Assembly (NCBI RefSeq): GCF_025628885.1
Contig: NZ_JAOTIF010000002.1
Span: forward strand, 434,001-498,000
Direction of reading: 5' to 3'
DNA from: Paraflavisolibacter caeni
Lineage (GTDB): Bacteria; Bacteroidota; Bacteroidia; Chitinophagales; Chitinophagaceae
Length of the DNA: 64,000 nucleotides
Part shown: one piece after another, positions 1-9,800 of the stretch
How positions within the stretch are numbered: the first letter of the stretch is position 1
Layout: each line of letters begins with the position of its first letter
The notes under the pieces: model-generated
Seen by the model: only the letters and a program-made list of their open reading frames with translations
Told to the model about the DNA's origin: nothing
Database searches by the model: none
Position numbers and translations under genes: made by a program

Positions 1-1
1 T

Positions 2-652
2 CCACATGTTGATATTGTGAAACTCGGTTTTGGAACTTCGTTTGTTACCCCCAACCTTGAAGAAAAGCTGGAAGTATACCGCTCATTCGACATCCCCGTA
101 TATTTTGGCGGAACTTTATTTGAAGCTTTTTTAATAAGAAATCAATTCGAAGATTATATAGCTGTATGCAAAAACTTTGGCATTGAGTACATGGAAGTAA
201 GCGACGGCTCTATTACGATCCCGCACACAGAAAAATGCGGCTATATAGAAAAATTGACGAAACATGGTATTGTGCTAAGCGAAGTAGGTAGCAAGGATGC
301 TGCTCATATTATTCCTCCATACAAATGGATCGAATTGATGAGAGCCGAATTAGACGCTGGTTCTTCTTATGTTATTGCAGAAGCCAGGGAAGCTGGAAAC
401 GTTGGCATCTATCGTGGATCCGGTGAAGTGAGAGAAGGGCTGGTACAGGAAATCCTGACTCAGATCCCAGGCGAAAGAATACTTTGGGAAGCTCCTCAGA
501 AAGCACAGCAACTCTATTTCATTGAACTATTAGGTTCAAATGTAAACCTTGGCAACATCGCCCCAATGGAAGTATTGCCTTTAGAAACTATGCGTTTAGG
601 CCTTCGCGGCGACACCTTCCATTTATTCTTAGATAAAGAAGCCGTTCAATGA
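2..652 (+). CDS. Phosphosulfolactate synthase (ComA) family protein, 5' end outside window
   Basis: The reading frame is open to the left edge, so the start lies upstream; a GTG at 17 is internal, because the residues before it (PHVDIVKLGFGTS) fit the ComA signature DxVKxGxGTS. Other family motifs are PVYFGGTLFE and EVSDGSI, with a C-terminal region rich in conserved Gly and Glu. ComA enzymes form a TIM barrel and add sulfite to phosphoenolpyruvate to give phosphosulfolactate. Family membership is fairly certain; the substrate in Bacteroidota is not established from sequence. The stop overlaps the aroE start (ATGA), so the two genes are probably cotranscribed and translationally coupled. Confidence 0.8.
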   Translation, partial: PHVDIVKLGFGTSFVTPNLEEKLEVYRSFDIPVYFGGTLFEAFLIRNQFEDYIAVCKNFGIEYMEVSDGSITIPHTEKCGYIEKLTKHGIVLSEVGSKDAAHIIPPYKWIELMRAELDAGSSYVIAEAREAGNVGIYRGSGEVREGLVQEILTQIPGERILWEAPQKAQQLYFIELLGSNVNLGNIAPMEVLPLETMRLGLRGDTFHLFLDKEAVQ

Positions 653-1389
653 AACTATTCGGTTTGCTAGGAAAGACCTTGAAACATTCTTTTTCCAAAA
701 GCTATTTCTCGAAAAAATTCGCAGAGGAAAACAGAGCTGATTTTAAGTACGAAAACTTTGAGCTGGAATCAATAAATCAGCTTCCTGCTTTGCTGGATCT
801 ACATCCAGACCTTTGTGGATTGAACGTGACAATACCTTACAAGGAAGAAGTGATCCCTTTTCTGCATGTGCAAAACGATGTAGTTCAAAAAATAAAAGCT
901 TGTAATTGTATTAAAATCAGGGAAGGAAAACTATTTGGTTTTAATACGGATGTAATAGGCTTTAAGCAATCGCTCGAGAAAGGCTTAAAGCCTCACCATC
1001 AAAAGGCATTGATATTAGGTACAGGTGGTGCCGCTAAAGCTGTACAATATGCTTTAGAGTTGCTGGACATTGATTTTACTATAGTTTCCCGCACAAAAAA
1101 AGAAGGAATTCTTTCATACAAAGAATTGAACGAGGAAATCATGCAGGAGCACTTATTGATCATTAATACTTCCCCTGTCGGTATGTTCCCAAATGTGAAT
1201 GAAGCACCTCAGATTCCATATGAGTTCATTACACCCAACCATTATCTTTTCGACCTGATTTACAATCCGGAAAAAACGCTCTTCCTTCAAAAAGGAGAGG
1301 AGCGTGGTGCCTTCATTGCCAATGGCCATGAAATGCTGGTATTGCAGGCAGAAGAAAGCTGGCGTATCTGGAATACTGAATCATTGTAA
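649..1389 (+). CDS. aroE: Shikimate dehydrogenase
   Basis: Reduces 3-dehydroshikimate to shikimate with NADPH in aromatic amino acid synthesis. The 246-residue length is slightly short for the family (about 270). The substrate-binding motif NVTIPYKEEV carries the catalytic Lys at about residue 65, and Asp about 101 in NTDVIGF is its partner. The nucleotide loop is GTGGAAKA (about 124-131), and INTSPVGM is also typical. Its ATG overlaps the stop of the preceding gene by 4 bp. Its 3' end overlaps the convergent thioesterase gene by 9 bp. Confidence 0.95.
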   Translation: MKLFGLLGKTLKHSFSKSYFSKKFAEENRADFKYENFELESINQLPALLDLHPDLCGLNVTIPYKEEVIPFLHVQNDVVQKIKACNCIKIREGKLFGFNTDVIGFKQSLEKGLKPHHQKALILGTGGAAKAVQYALELLDIDFTIVSRTKKEGILSYKELNEEIMQEHLLIINTSPVGMFPNVNEAPQIPYEFITPNHYLFDLIYNPEKTLFLQKGEERGAFIANGHEMLVLQAEESWRIWNTESL

Positions 1390-1803
1390 TTGCTTCAGTG
1401 CCAGCTCCGGTACTTTAGCTACTTTTTTCTTTTCATAATCAAAACAAACCATGCCTGTTTTAGCTGTTGCTACCAAAGTCTCTTCTTCGTTTTTTACTAA
1501 TTTATAGACCAGGTCAAATCCAACCGCACTAAAATCATTGGCAGCTACATAAACTTTTAATACATCTCCATAAAATAATTCTGCTTTGAATTCAATGGCT
1601 ACATCAGCCATGATCAATCCTACACCTCCAAAATTTAGCTCAGTAAGTTGATGATGCTTTAAAAATTGTACCCTGGCTTCATGAATCAGAGAGAGAACGG
1701 AATCATTGCCTACATGATTACCATAATTTAAATCAGTAATACGAACGGGAATAATTGAAGAAAATGTAAATGAATCGGGAACAGTAACCTTAACTCTTGC
1801 CAT
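1381..1803 (-). CDS. Acyl-CoA thioesterase, 4HBT/hotdog family
   Basis: A 140-residue single-hotdog protein. The N-terminal motif RITDLNYGNHVGNDS matches the 4-hydroxybenzoyl-CoA thioesterase signature, in which the Asp is catalytic and the following Gly/His/Asn sit at the helix start; EARVQFLKHH is the expected continuation of the hot-dog helix. It probably hydrolyses an acyl-CoA in the cytoplasm; the chain preference cannot be read from sequence. Convergent with aroE, overlapping it by 9 bp. It stands apart from the sigma-factor operon, with about 100 bp of AT-rich DNA between. Confidence 0.85.
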   Translation of the reverse strand: MARVKVTVPDSFTFSSIIPVRITDLNYGNHVGNDSVLSLIHEARVQFLKHHQLTELNFGGVGLIMADVAIEFKAELFYGDVLKVYVAANDFSAVGFDLVYKLVKNEEETLVATAKTGMVCFDYEKKKVAKVPELALKQLQ

Positions 1804-1904
1804 TGATCATATTTGAAAACGGGCAAATTAACAAATTACCAATTCATATCACCAACATCCATTTTCAAAATATTAAATGATCTATCCCCATTCGTCATTC
1901 CCGC

Positions 1905-2702
1905 TCATCTTTCATCTTCCTGCATCCCCTTCAAAATCTCAAGCACACCGTTAAAATCAGCAGATGCATATATCGCAGAAGTGGCAGCCTTTTGTTGCCA
2001 TAACTTGATTTGTTGCGCACATTCGGTTTCAGACCATTCATCAGAACATTCAAAAAGGTCATAAAGTTTGCTGGAATATCTTATAGGTTCCCCTTTGTTA
2101 TTGGTATGCACAAAATAACGGTCAACCAGTGAATCCTTTGCTTTTTGCCATTCCGCGATTATTGCATGATAACCGCTACCCCTACCTGATGGATGCAAAG
2201 CTTTGGAAGAATGTTTTTCCGGAAAAATGGTTGTTGTTCCGGTATTAACTTCTGTGGAATTTTGATCAGAATATGTTTGGCTATCTGAATATCCGTTCCA
2301 AGGTGTACGTTTATTTTCTTGACCCTCGGATGATTGAACTTGTCGAAGTTGAGGAATGGTTTGCACGCTGGATCGTTGTGTTAATTCATTGGACTCAGAT
2401 GGTTTTGCAATAAATAAGTTAATGAGCACGGCAGCGAAAATTAATGCTGCAGCGACGCCGCTGTAACGGAAAGCCAGTTTATGTTTTTGATAAAACGAAA
2501 CCACATTGCCAGGTTGACGCGCCTCTAACCCTTCCTCAATATTTTCCCATACTTGCTGGGGAGGCCTACTTTCAAAGGAAGAAAGTTTGTGTGCAAGAAC
2601 GTATTCCTCATCAGCATCTAGTGAAGCAGCTATCCTGTTCCATGTATCTGCCGGCGGCTTAGCTTCCCATTGATGCATCTTATCTTTTAATTCGCTGCTC
2701 AT
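1905..2702 (-). CDS. Putative anti-sigma factor, single-pass membrane protein
   Basis: A 265-residue protein with a cytoplasmic N-terminal part of about 75 residues. It contains two related short blocks, KPPADTWNRIAASLD and RPPQQVWENIEEGLE. One transmembrane segment (about 79-98) follows, then a low-complexity Ser/Thr/Gln-rich stretch and a C-terminal extracytoplasmic domain with a Cys pair (FECSDEWSETECAQQ). It lies 3 bp downstream of an ECF sigma factor on the same strand, the usual place for the cognate anti-sigma. No classical zinc-binding ZAS motif is visible, so the role is inferred from topology and position. Confidence 0.65.
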   Translation of the reverse strand: MSSELKDKMHQWEAKPPADTWNRIAASLDADEEYVLAHKLSSFESRPPQQVWENIEEGLEARQPGNVVSFYQKHKLAFRYSGVAAALIFAAVLINLFIAKPSESNELTQRSSVQTIPQLRQVQSSEGQENKRTPWNGYSDSQTYSDQNSTEVNTGTTTIFPEKHSSKALHPSGRGSGYHAIIAEWQKAKDSLVDRYFVHTNNKGEPIRYSSKLYDLFECSDEWSETECAQQIKLWQQKAATSAIYASADFNGVLEILKGMQEDER

Positions 2703-2705
2703 AAT

Positions 2706-3254
2706 TTAGCGTGGCTGCTTTCTTTTTTCAATGTGTTTTTGTACCAGATCCTGTAATATCTGCTTGGCTCTTGATAATTGCGATTTGCTGGTGCCTTCAC
2801 TAATGCCCAATTCCTCTGCAATCTGCTTATGAGAATAACCTTCAATTACATACATGTTAAATACCGTACGGTACCCTGGTGATAATTGTTGTACCAATTG
2901 AACGATATCTTTTTCTGCAAGCGTATCCAGAATAGATAAATATTTCCCTTCAACAGTACTCTCTTCCTTTTCCGTTATTGGCTGCAGATGAACCTTCCTC
3001 CGGAAATGTTCTATAGCCGTATTTACAAAGATCCTTCTGATCCACCCTTCAAATGACCCTTCACTGCGGTAACTGCCAATTTTTTTGAACACCTTGATAA
3101 ATCCTTCCTGCAAAATATCTTCCGCCTCTTCATTGTTAGAGGCATAACGCAGGCACACACCAAACATTTTTGGTGCAAACCGTTCATACAATTCATATTG
3201 CATTTTCCTGTCCCCGCGAATACATCCCTCAATTAAGTCGGCTTCATTACGCAT
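2706..3254 (-). CDS. RNA polymerase ECF sigma factor (sigma-70 family)
   Basis: The 182 residues carry both ECF domains. Region 2 has EAEDILQEGFIKVFKKIGSY followed by GWIRRIFVNTAIEHFRR. Region 4 has LSPGYRTVFNMYVIEGYSHK with the helix-turn-helix IAEELGISEGTSKSQLSRAK. It directs RNA polymerase to an unknown regulon. It is followed after 3 bp by a probable membrane anti-sigma factor, so it is likely controlled by an envelope signal. An AAGGGAG sequence lies about 10 bp before the ATG, a clearer ribosome-binding site than at most genes here. Confidence 0.93.
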   Translation of the reverse strand: MRNEADLIEGCIRGDRKMQYELYERFAPKMFGVCLRYASNNEEAEDILQEGFIKVFKKIGSYRSEGSFEGWIRRIFVNTAIEHFRRKVHLQPITEKEESTVEGKYLSILDTLAEKDIVQLVQQLSPGYRTVFNMYVIEGYSHKQIAEELGISEGTSKSQLSRAKQILQDLVQKHIEKRKQPR

Positions 3255-3278
3255 TTGGTTGCTTGCTCCCTTTAAGAT

Positions 3279-3866
3279 TTATTGTTGTAAGCTCATTTGA
3301 TTCAAAAATTCTACCAGCTTGGCCACAGCTTTCTTCCTGTGGCTGAACTTGTTTTTTTCTTTCATCCCCATCTCTGCAAATGTCTTTTCTGCTCCATTAG
3401 GAATGAAAACGGGATCATACCCAAAACCTTGATCACCTCTGGGTTCGTATGTGATAACGCCCTCGCAAATACCTTCAAAATGATATTCCAGGTCTGCCAG
3501 GATTAGACAAATCACCGTTCTGAACCTTGCTCGCCGGTCTTCTTGCTGTCCTAGCCTGGCTAGCAGCTTTTCCATGTTTTGCTGCGAAGTCTTTTCTTCA
3601 CCGGCATAACGTGCACTTTTTACTCCAGGTTCGCCATTGAGTGCCTGAACCTCCAACCCGGTATCTTCGCTAAAACAATTCTCTCCGGTCATTGTTCGTA
3701 TTGTTCTGGCCTTCTCTGCTGCATTTTCTTGCAGCGTATCATGAGGTTCTGGTATTTCAGCATCTATCCCCGCTTCTCGTAGGCTGATAATGGAAATATT
3801 AGATGGCAAAAGAGTTTTTACTTCTTCTACCTTGTGTTGATTATTGGTTGCAAAAATGATTTTCAT
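3279..3866 (-). CDS. rdgB: XTP/dITP pyrophosphatase (RdgB/HAM1)
   Basis: A 195-residue house-cleaning nucleotidase that hydrolyses non-canonical purine nucleoside triphosphates (XTP, dITP) to monophosphates. Family motifs: ATNNQHKVEE at the N-terminus, FSEDTGLEVQALNGEPGVKS with the metal-binding acidic residues, FGYDPVFIP, and the C-terminal SHRKKA. Length and motifs are complete. It lies just upstream, in transcription order, of the sigma-factor operon (24 bp gap), so partial cotranscription is possible. Confidence 0.95.
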   Translation of the reverse strand: MKIIFATNNQHKVEEVKTLLPSNISIISLREAGIDAEIPEPHDTLQENAAEKARTIRTMTGENCFSEDTGLEVQALNGEPGVKSARYAGEEKTSQQNMEKLLARLGQQEDRRARFRTVICLILADLEYHFEGICEGVITYEPRGDQGFGYDPVFIPNGAEKTFAEMGMKEKNKFSHRKKAVAKLVEFLNQMSLQQ

Positions 3867-3903
3867 ACTTGATTGTTAACCTCCCGGGCTTAAGACTTTC
3901 ATC

Positions 3904-4557
3904 TTATAGCGAAAATAAGTTTTTCAAACTCCCCCAAAGCTTCATTTTTAATGCCTTGTCTTTTTCAATTTCATGAAGCGCAGGAGCATGCAGGTAAGTG
4001 CATTTACTAAAATTTTGAAGTTGAAACTGCGGAAAGTTCATTGGTAAGCCAATACTATCTGGCTCCAGACCAAATAGCAAAGCTGTCTGATTTTGAAAAA
4101 AGGATTGAAGTCCTTTAAAATCTGCATTTTGATTTTTTAAATTCAAAATAGCGACATCCTCAGTTGTAAGCCCACATGCCTTTAGCACAGAAATTAAGAA
4201 TTTCAATTCATGTTCTGCCAGATATTGAGCTTTATCGCTGGTTGTAAGAATCAAAATATGCTTTCTGTTCTTGCCTTGGAAGTCGAAAGTTTGCTGTTCT
4301 ATCTTAATTCGTTGCTCTGTCTCTTGATGAACAATGTTTGGCTGCTCGTTTAATGAAGGGGTGTTCATTGGTTCTTCCACCAAAGACTGTTCTGGCATAG
4401 CCTGCACTATTTCTGGTTGATCCATCTCAGGGTGTTCAACCATAGGATGCTCCGCTCTGGGCTGAACCTCAATCCATGTTATTTCAGTTTCCACCAGAGT
4501 GTCTGGATAGAGACCCACAATCAGTTGCGGGGGCATTTTTATGTCGTTTAAGCTCAT
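3904..4557 (-). CDS. Conserved hypothetical protein with a C-terminal HolD-like pattern
   Basis: A 217-residue protein in three parts: a short N-terminal block (MPPQLIVGLYPDTLVE), a Pro/Glu/Gln/Met-rich linker at about 35-85 that looks disordered, and a compact alpha/beta C-terminal domain of about 120 residues. The end of that domain (YLHAPALHEIEKDKALKMKL, then W) resembles by eye the C-terminus of the DNA polymerase III psi subunit (HolD). That likeness is weak and is my inference. No signal peptide. It is divergent from ilvE with a 66-bp shared upstream region. The function should be treated as unknown. Confidence 0.55.
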   Translation of the reverse strand: MSLNDIKMPPQLIVGLYPDTLVETEITWIEVQPRAEHPMVEHPEMDQPEIVQAMPEQSLVEEPMNTPSLNEQPNIVHQETEQRIKIEQQTFDFQGKNRKHILILTTSDKAQYLAEHELKFLISVLKACGLTTEDVAILNLKNQNADFKGLQSFFQNQTALLFGLEPDSIGLPMNFPQFQLQNFSKCTYLHAPALHEIEKDKALKMKLWGSLKNLFSL

Positions 4558-4623
4558 TTAATGTAGATGATTTCCAGTAAAGTCTTAGCTTTTTTGTTTC
4601 TTTGCTTTGCTAAATTAGTTATT

Positions 4624-5688
4624 ATGATTGCAAGTATTGGTTTTCCTGTTATAAAGGCTGAGCGTAGCAAACTCCAGGACATGAATCTGGAGAATTTACC
4701 CTTCGGAAGAATCTTTACCGACTACATGCTGGAAGCTGATTACGATAAAGGTGAATGGAAAAATGTAGAAATAAAACCTTATCAGCCACTAGTGATGGAC
4801 CCATCGGCCGCTGTGCTACATTATGGCCAGGCTATCTTTGAAGGAATTAAAGCTTATAAAGACGATCAGGATAATGCTTATGTCTTTAGGCTTTATGATA
4901 ATTTCAAGCGTTTTAACGTTTCAGCTGCACGTATGGAAATGCCCCAGGTGCCGGAAGAAATCTTTGTGGAAGGCATAAAGCAACTGATTGCCCTGGAAAA
5001 AGCTTGGATCCCTTCAATGGAAGACCATTCTTTGTACATCAGGCCGTTTATGTTTGCAACAGATGAAATGATTGGTGTGAAACCTTCTGATAAATATAAA
5101 TTCCTGGTGATCCTGAGTCCTACAGGTCCTTATTATGCCAGGCCAATGCGCATTTATGTGGAAGAATTTTATGTGCGAGCTGTAAAGGGCGGAATCGGCT
5201 TTGCAAAAGCTGCTGGTAACTATGCCGCTTGTTTGCATCCGACTGAAGAAGCTAAAAAGAAAGGTTATGACCAGATCTTATGGACTGACCCGGTTGAGCA
5301 CAAGTATGTTCAGGAAATTGGTACCATGAATGTGATGTTTATCATCGGTAATTCAGTTGTAACGCCAGATTTGGAAGCAGGCACCATTCTGAATGGTGTA
5401 ACCCGTCAGACTGTTTTAACCCTCCTGAAGGAAAGGGGACTTACTGTTGAGGAAAGACCAGTAAATATAGAAGAACTGATCGAGGCTTATAATGCAGGTA
5501 CACTGAAGGAAGTATTCGGTACCGGTACAGCAGCAACTGTATCTCCAATAAAAGAACTTCGTTACAAAGACTTTGTAATGACATTTGATATTGATCAGTG
5601 GGAAGTAATGCCCGGAGTAAAAAAGACCCTGGACGACATCCGCTCCAGCAAGACTGAAGACAAGTACGGCTGGATGGTGAAAGTGTAA
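4624..5688 (+). CDS. ilvE: Branched-chain amino acid aminotransferase
   Basis: A PLP-dependent fold-type IV transaminase that interconverts Leu/Ile/Val and their 2-keto acids. Typical motifs: LHYGQAIFEGIKAYK, RPFMFATDEMIGVKP, the PLP-lysine region GFAKAAGNYAA, EIGTMNVMF and FGTGTAATVSPI. I chose ATG 4624 rather than an in-frame ATG at 4567. A TTTG-rich promoter-like stretch (TTTCTTTG at 4597-4604) lies inside the longer version, and homologues begin with a sequence like IGFPVIKAERSKL. The product is then 354 residues. A strong terminator follows at 5711. Confidence 0.93.
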   Translation: MIASIGFPVIKAERSKLQDMNLENLPFGRIFTDYMLEADYDKGEWKNVEIKPYQPLVMDPSAAVLHYGQAIFEGIKAYKDDQDNAYVFRLYDNFKRFNVSAARMEMPQVPEEIFVEGIKQLIALEKAWIPSMEDHSLYIRPFMFATDEMIGVKPSDKYKFLVILSPTGPYYARPMRIYVEEFYVRAVKGGIGFAKAAGNYAACLHPTEEAKKKGYDQILWTDPVEHKYVQEIGTMNVMFIIGNSVVTPDLEAGTILNGVTRQTVLTLLKERGLTVEERPVNIEELIEAYNAGTLKEVFGTGTAATVSPIKELRYKDFVMTFDIDQWEVMPGVKKTLDDIRSSKTEDKYGWMVKV

Positions 5689-5710
5689 TGAGAGCTATGA
5701 TTAATTTCTA

Positions 5711-5749
5711 TAAACTAAAAACCCGCTCTTAAAGCGGGTTTTTAGTTTA
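5711..5749. terminator. Bidirectional intrinsic terminator after ilvE
   Basis: A 17-bp perfect inverted repeat (TAAACTAAAAACCCGCT with a CTTAA loop and its complement), G+C-rich near the loop and flanked by A and T runs on both sides. It can end ilvE on the plus strand and the PorP gene on the minus strand. Confidence 0.88.
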
Positions 5750-5775
5750 TGCCTTAAAATCTCCCAAATTCAGGC

Positions 5776-6819
5776 TCAGAGACTTTTAAACGACGGACAG
5801 ATCGTCTCCCTTCTGTTGCCTCTGTATTGGTTCAAAACACCCTGTTTAACCAGGGAAAATTCGAAAGCTCCACGGGTGTTATTATAGTTCTTTAATGTTG
5901 AAATCGTGGCATCATAGCAAAAGGTGAAAATATAATCTTTATAACCCAATCCAACCATAGGGATCACCGCCTCTTTATGCCGGTAATATAAACCTCCGAT
6001 TAAAAGGTATTCGCCATCACCTGAAAGATTATAGTGGGCATTGGCGCCTGCTACCAATTGGGAAACCTTGGCTTGTGTTGTGTAATAAGCATTCGGATTG
6101 ATGATCCATTGTTCATTTACTAAAAAACTACCGTTTAAAAAGGCAATGTAACGGCGGGGCACCCGGTTGTCAACAGTACCATCAGCGCTGGCATCAAAGA
6201 ATGATTCCCTGGGTTTATTGATGTGATGAACAGAAAAACCGCTGTTCAGGTATATCTTGTCAGTCGGAAAATAAGCATAGTTCATACCAGCCTGAAGGTC
6301 TAGATAGCCGGTTTGAGTCCTGTCAAGGCTTGCGGTGGTTGGCATCTTATTATCAAAAAACTTTCCGTCAAACTGGTCTGGGAACTTTAAATTGGACACA
6401 TTGATGTGTTTATTGGCATAGCCCACATTGAACCCAAGGCTTAATAAACTTGCATAGCCTAGCAACTGGTGGTATGCAATTGAACCATACAGCTTTGTAG
6501 AGGTGAGATTGCCACTGCCTGCAACATCTCGCAGTAGCACAGCACCTGCGCCTACCCAACCGTTTTCCATCCGGTCCTTTAGTAACTGTACATCGCCATA
6601 AATACTGGTGGTTTTAAAAGGAAGTGTCATGATCGACGACCACTGGTTTCGGAAATTGGCGCCAAGCCGGTAGTCCCCATCTGGAATAAAACCTGTGTTA
6701 GCAGGATTTGTAGTAAGTGGAGAATTGAAAAATTGTGAATAATGCAGGTCTTGTGCATAGGTTAGGCTGACAACCAACAGGCCGCAGCAGGCAAACAAAG
6801 TTTTTAAAATTGATTTCAT
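5776..6819 (-). CDS. PorP/SprF family type IX secretion outer-membrane protein
   Basis: A 347-residue protein with a signal peptide ending at about TYAQ and the family opening DLHYSQFFNSPLTTNPANTG. Many alternating beta strands follow, typical of the 14-strand barrel. In Flavobacterium, SprF, a PorP-like protein, is needed to secrete the surface adhesin SprB. This gene is 13 bp downstream of the PKD/SBBP cargo and presumably serves that protein. The pair arrangement recurs at 30191-35556. Confidence 0.9.
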   Translation of the reverse strand: MKSILKTLFACCGLLVVSLTYAQDLHYSQFFNSPLTTNPANTGFIPDGDYRLGANFRNQWSSIMTLPFKTTSIYGDVQLLKDRMENGWVGAGAVLLRDVAGSGNLTSTKLYGSIAYHQLLGYASLLSLGFNVGYANKHINVSNLKFPDQFDGKFFDNKMPTTASLDRTQTGYLDLQAGMNYAYFPTDKIYLNSGFSVHHINKPRESFFDASADGTVDNRVPRRYIAFLNGSFLVNEQWIINPNAYYTTQAKVSQLVAGANAHYNLSGDGEYLLIGGLYYRHKEAVIPMVGLGYKDYIFTFCYDATISTLKNYNNTRGAFEFSLVKQGVLNQYRGNRRETICPSFKSL

Positions 6820-6832
6820 ACTCTAGCCCCCT

Positions 6833-9800
6833 CTATCTAATTAAAGTGATATCACCTTTTTTACTCGTTTTCTTGCCGTCAAAAAATTCTACTTCGAGTG
6901 TATAAGCATAAACATCCATAGGCAGTAGTGCTCCCTTATAACGGCCATCCCAGCCTATACTTTTACTTTGTGTTTCAAACACCTTTTCTCCCCAGCGCGC
7001 CCAGATCGAAAACTTCATTTTAGTAATTCCATAGCCACGTACAAACACCTTATTGTTTGCATCGCTGCTCAACGGTGTAAACGCTGTTGGAACGTCTACT
7101 GCCGCATCTACCAGCGCCTGTACAGGTTGGCAAATAGTATCAGTACAATTGGCAATGTTAAATGCGATCAGGCAGGCATTGAATGTTCCTGTCGAATTAT
7201 ATTCATGCTGCACAGGTTGCGCTGAATTCACTACCAAACTGTCTCCATCGCCAAACAACCACTTAAATCTTACCGCATCCGGAGATGATAAATTGGTGAA
7301 GGTAACTGGTGTATTTACCAAAGGAGGCTGTGGCGCAGCACTGAAATTAGCCGTTGGTATGCCCGCTACGGTGATGGTCTTGGCTATTGAATCAATAAAA
7401 TTACAAGTGGCAGAATCTCTCGCTATTAGCTTAATCGTATATGTGCCGGGCGTAGTGTAAATATGTAAAGGTTCATGGTCTGTTGATGTGGCTCCATCGC
7501 CAAAATTCCATGTGAAATTCTGGCCCGCCATAGAGGTATTGGTGAATTGCGCAGGATACGGCGCACAACCTGTTGGAAGCGTCTCAAACTGGGCTTTCAC
7601 AAGAGCCGCTACACGCAAAGTCTTTACAACAGAATCCGGGTAGTTACAAAATGCACTATCCAATAATAATAGTCTTACATTATAAGTACCTGGATTGGCA
7701 TAAGTATGGAAAACACTGTTTAGACCGCTCCTGAGTCTTGGGGTGCCATCACCAAAGTCCCACTCAAATGATTGTCCATTGAATGGCTGTGTACCCGGAG
7801 CTCTGGAAAGATTATCAAAACGGTAGCGGAATGAATCACAAGGATTCAACTTTACTGGGTTAAAGTCCAAATCAGCTTTTATATCGCCTACACGTATACG
7901 TAGGTATGATGTATCCCGGATATTACAGGTAGAAGAGTCTATTGCAACCAGCATAACACGGTATGTCCCAACCACATTATACGTGTGTGAAGCAGACGGA
8001 GTAGCAGTGGTTATCTGTGGACTGCCATCTCCAAATTGCCATTCATAACTAACGGCATTACGTACTGTATCAGTAAAATCAACAGTCAGTGGTACGCAGC
8101 CTGCAGTATCGCGCAGAATTCCCCTAATTGAAGACCGTACTCCAGAATGTACTCCGGCAAAGTTCATTTCAATCTTCACCATAGCTAAATTACAACCCGG
8201 TGAAGGATTTGTTTCCTGCCATGCTCCAGGTGTAGTAGGAAAAGGTGTTGGACCAAATTGCTTGCAGTTGGCGCAAATGGCCTGGTAAATTACTCCGTTA
8301 CGGTCAAAGCGGCTTGTTCCTCCATCCACATGGTCTGTAGCATAACCGTCCTGTCCAAAGAAACTTCCAAACAATTGAGCCGTTGCATTTTTCTTTAAAA
8401 CAAAGAAATAAAAATCTTTACCGTCAGTGGTAGCCTTAATGGCATCTGGCGTTACAGGAAGCCCGTTGGTTCCGGAGCTTTGATAATTTGTGCCCGAAGA
8501 AATTGAACCGCCCCATCCAGATACATAAACATTTTCACACCTGTCCACCAGGAAGGCTGTTATAGAAATACTCGGATTATTGGCCGATTTACCGAATGCC
8601 GTAGAATAAACATACCTGGAAAGGTCTGGTTCCAACTTGGCAATGAACTGTTTGGCCCCGGCATCATAATAGGCGGCATTGATATGTGGCCAGTCGCCTG
8701 TAGTTTGTCCGGTTACATAGGGATAGCCAAATTTGTCAAACTGTATTCCGTACACCTGGTCAATGCCACTAGTGCCTATAAAGGTCGTTTTTTGTATGCC
8801 CCCTGAATTACCAATAATTGAAACAAAACCATCAATATTGCCCTGATTACTTACACCGATAGTACCACTGGTATTTCCTGGCATACTTCCACCTGAAGAT
8901 TCTGTACCTCCGGCTATATAGATCTGACCTGTAAAAGGGTTAAGAGATAATACATAAGCGGCATCATTTCCATCGCCTCCCAAATAACTGCTGAAAATGA
9001 CATTGGAGGCATCTGGTGTCAGCTTAATAATAACGCCATCTTGCTTTCCTGCATTATTGTTTTGGAAAGCATTTTGTACATAAAAGTTGGTCGATTGCGT
9101 ACAGGAAGCAACATATATATTATTTCCTCCATCCAGAATGACTTCACTTCTGCCATCATCACCATAGTTGCGTTGTAATGAATTAGCTCCGCTCCGGGAA
9201 GCGTTGATGTTGGCTCCGTCATCAGCAGATCCGCCAATCCGTGCGGAGCCTATCAGGGCTGTACCTGTTGCGTTTAATTTAGTAACAATGATATCATAAT
9301 TGCCCAGGTTACTGGAGGTGAAGCCTTTTGTTGGGTAAGAGCCTGCTCCCGAAATAGGAGAGTTGGTCCTGCCCGCAATAACAAGGTTGCCTTGTTGGTC
9401 CACTACCAGGCTGTGTGGTTGTTCATTGCCTGAACCGCCAATATAGGTAGCGTATACCCGGTTTCTGCCATCTGGAGTGAGTTTAATAATAACAATATCT
9501 TCCGGTACGGGGTTGGACGAACCTCCGCCAAAAGTAGTTTGAAAGGCTCCGGGAGAAACAGGGAATCCTCCTTCCAGCGATATCCCTCCACCATACATGC
9601 TGCCATCTGGTCCATAAGTCGCAGTGAAGCCCCAATTGTCTTTCATGCTTCCACTGAACGAACAAAAAATAAGTGTGGGGTCGAGGATCAGAGGAAGATT
9701 CTTGTCATAATTTCTGACATCAAATCGCATAACATTTCCGTTCACCACATATTTACTGACGATCTCTTTGCGGCCACTTTCATTTGGTTGATAAGAGTAG

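Noticed and set aside
1813-2064. An open frame overlapping the anti-sigma gene on the plus strand
   Set aside because: Antisense of a gene with clear topology and operon context; no family features.
4567-4623. A longer ilvE beginning at ATG 4567
   Set aside because: The extra 19 residues contain promoter-like TTTG sequence and do not look like the start of the family.
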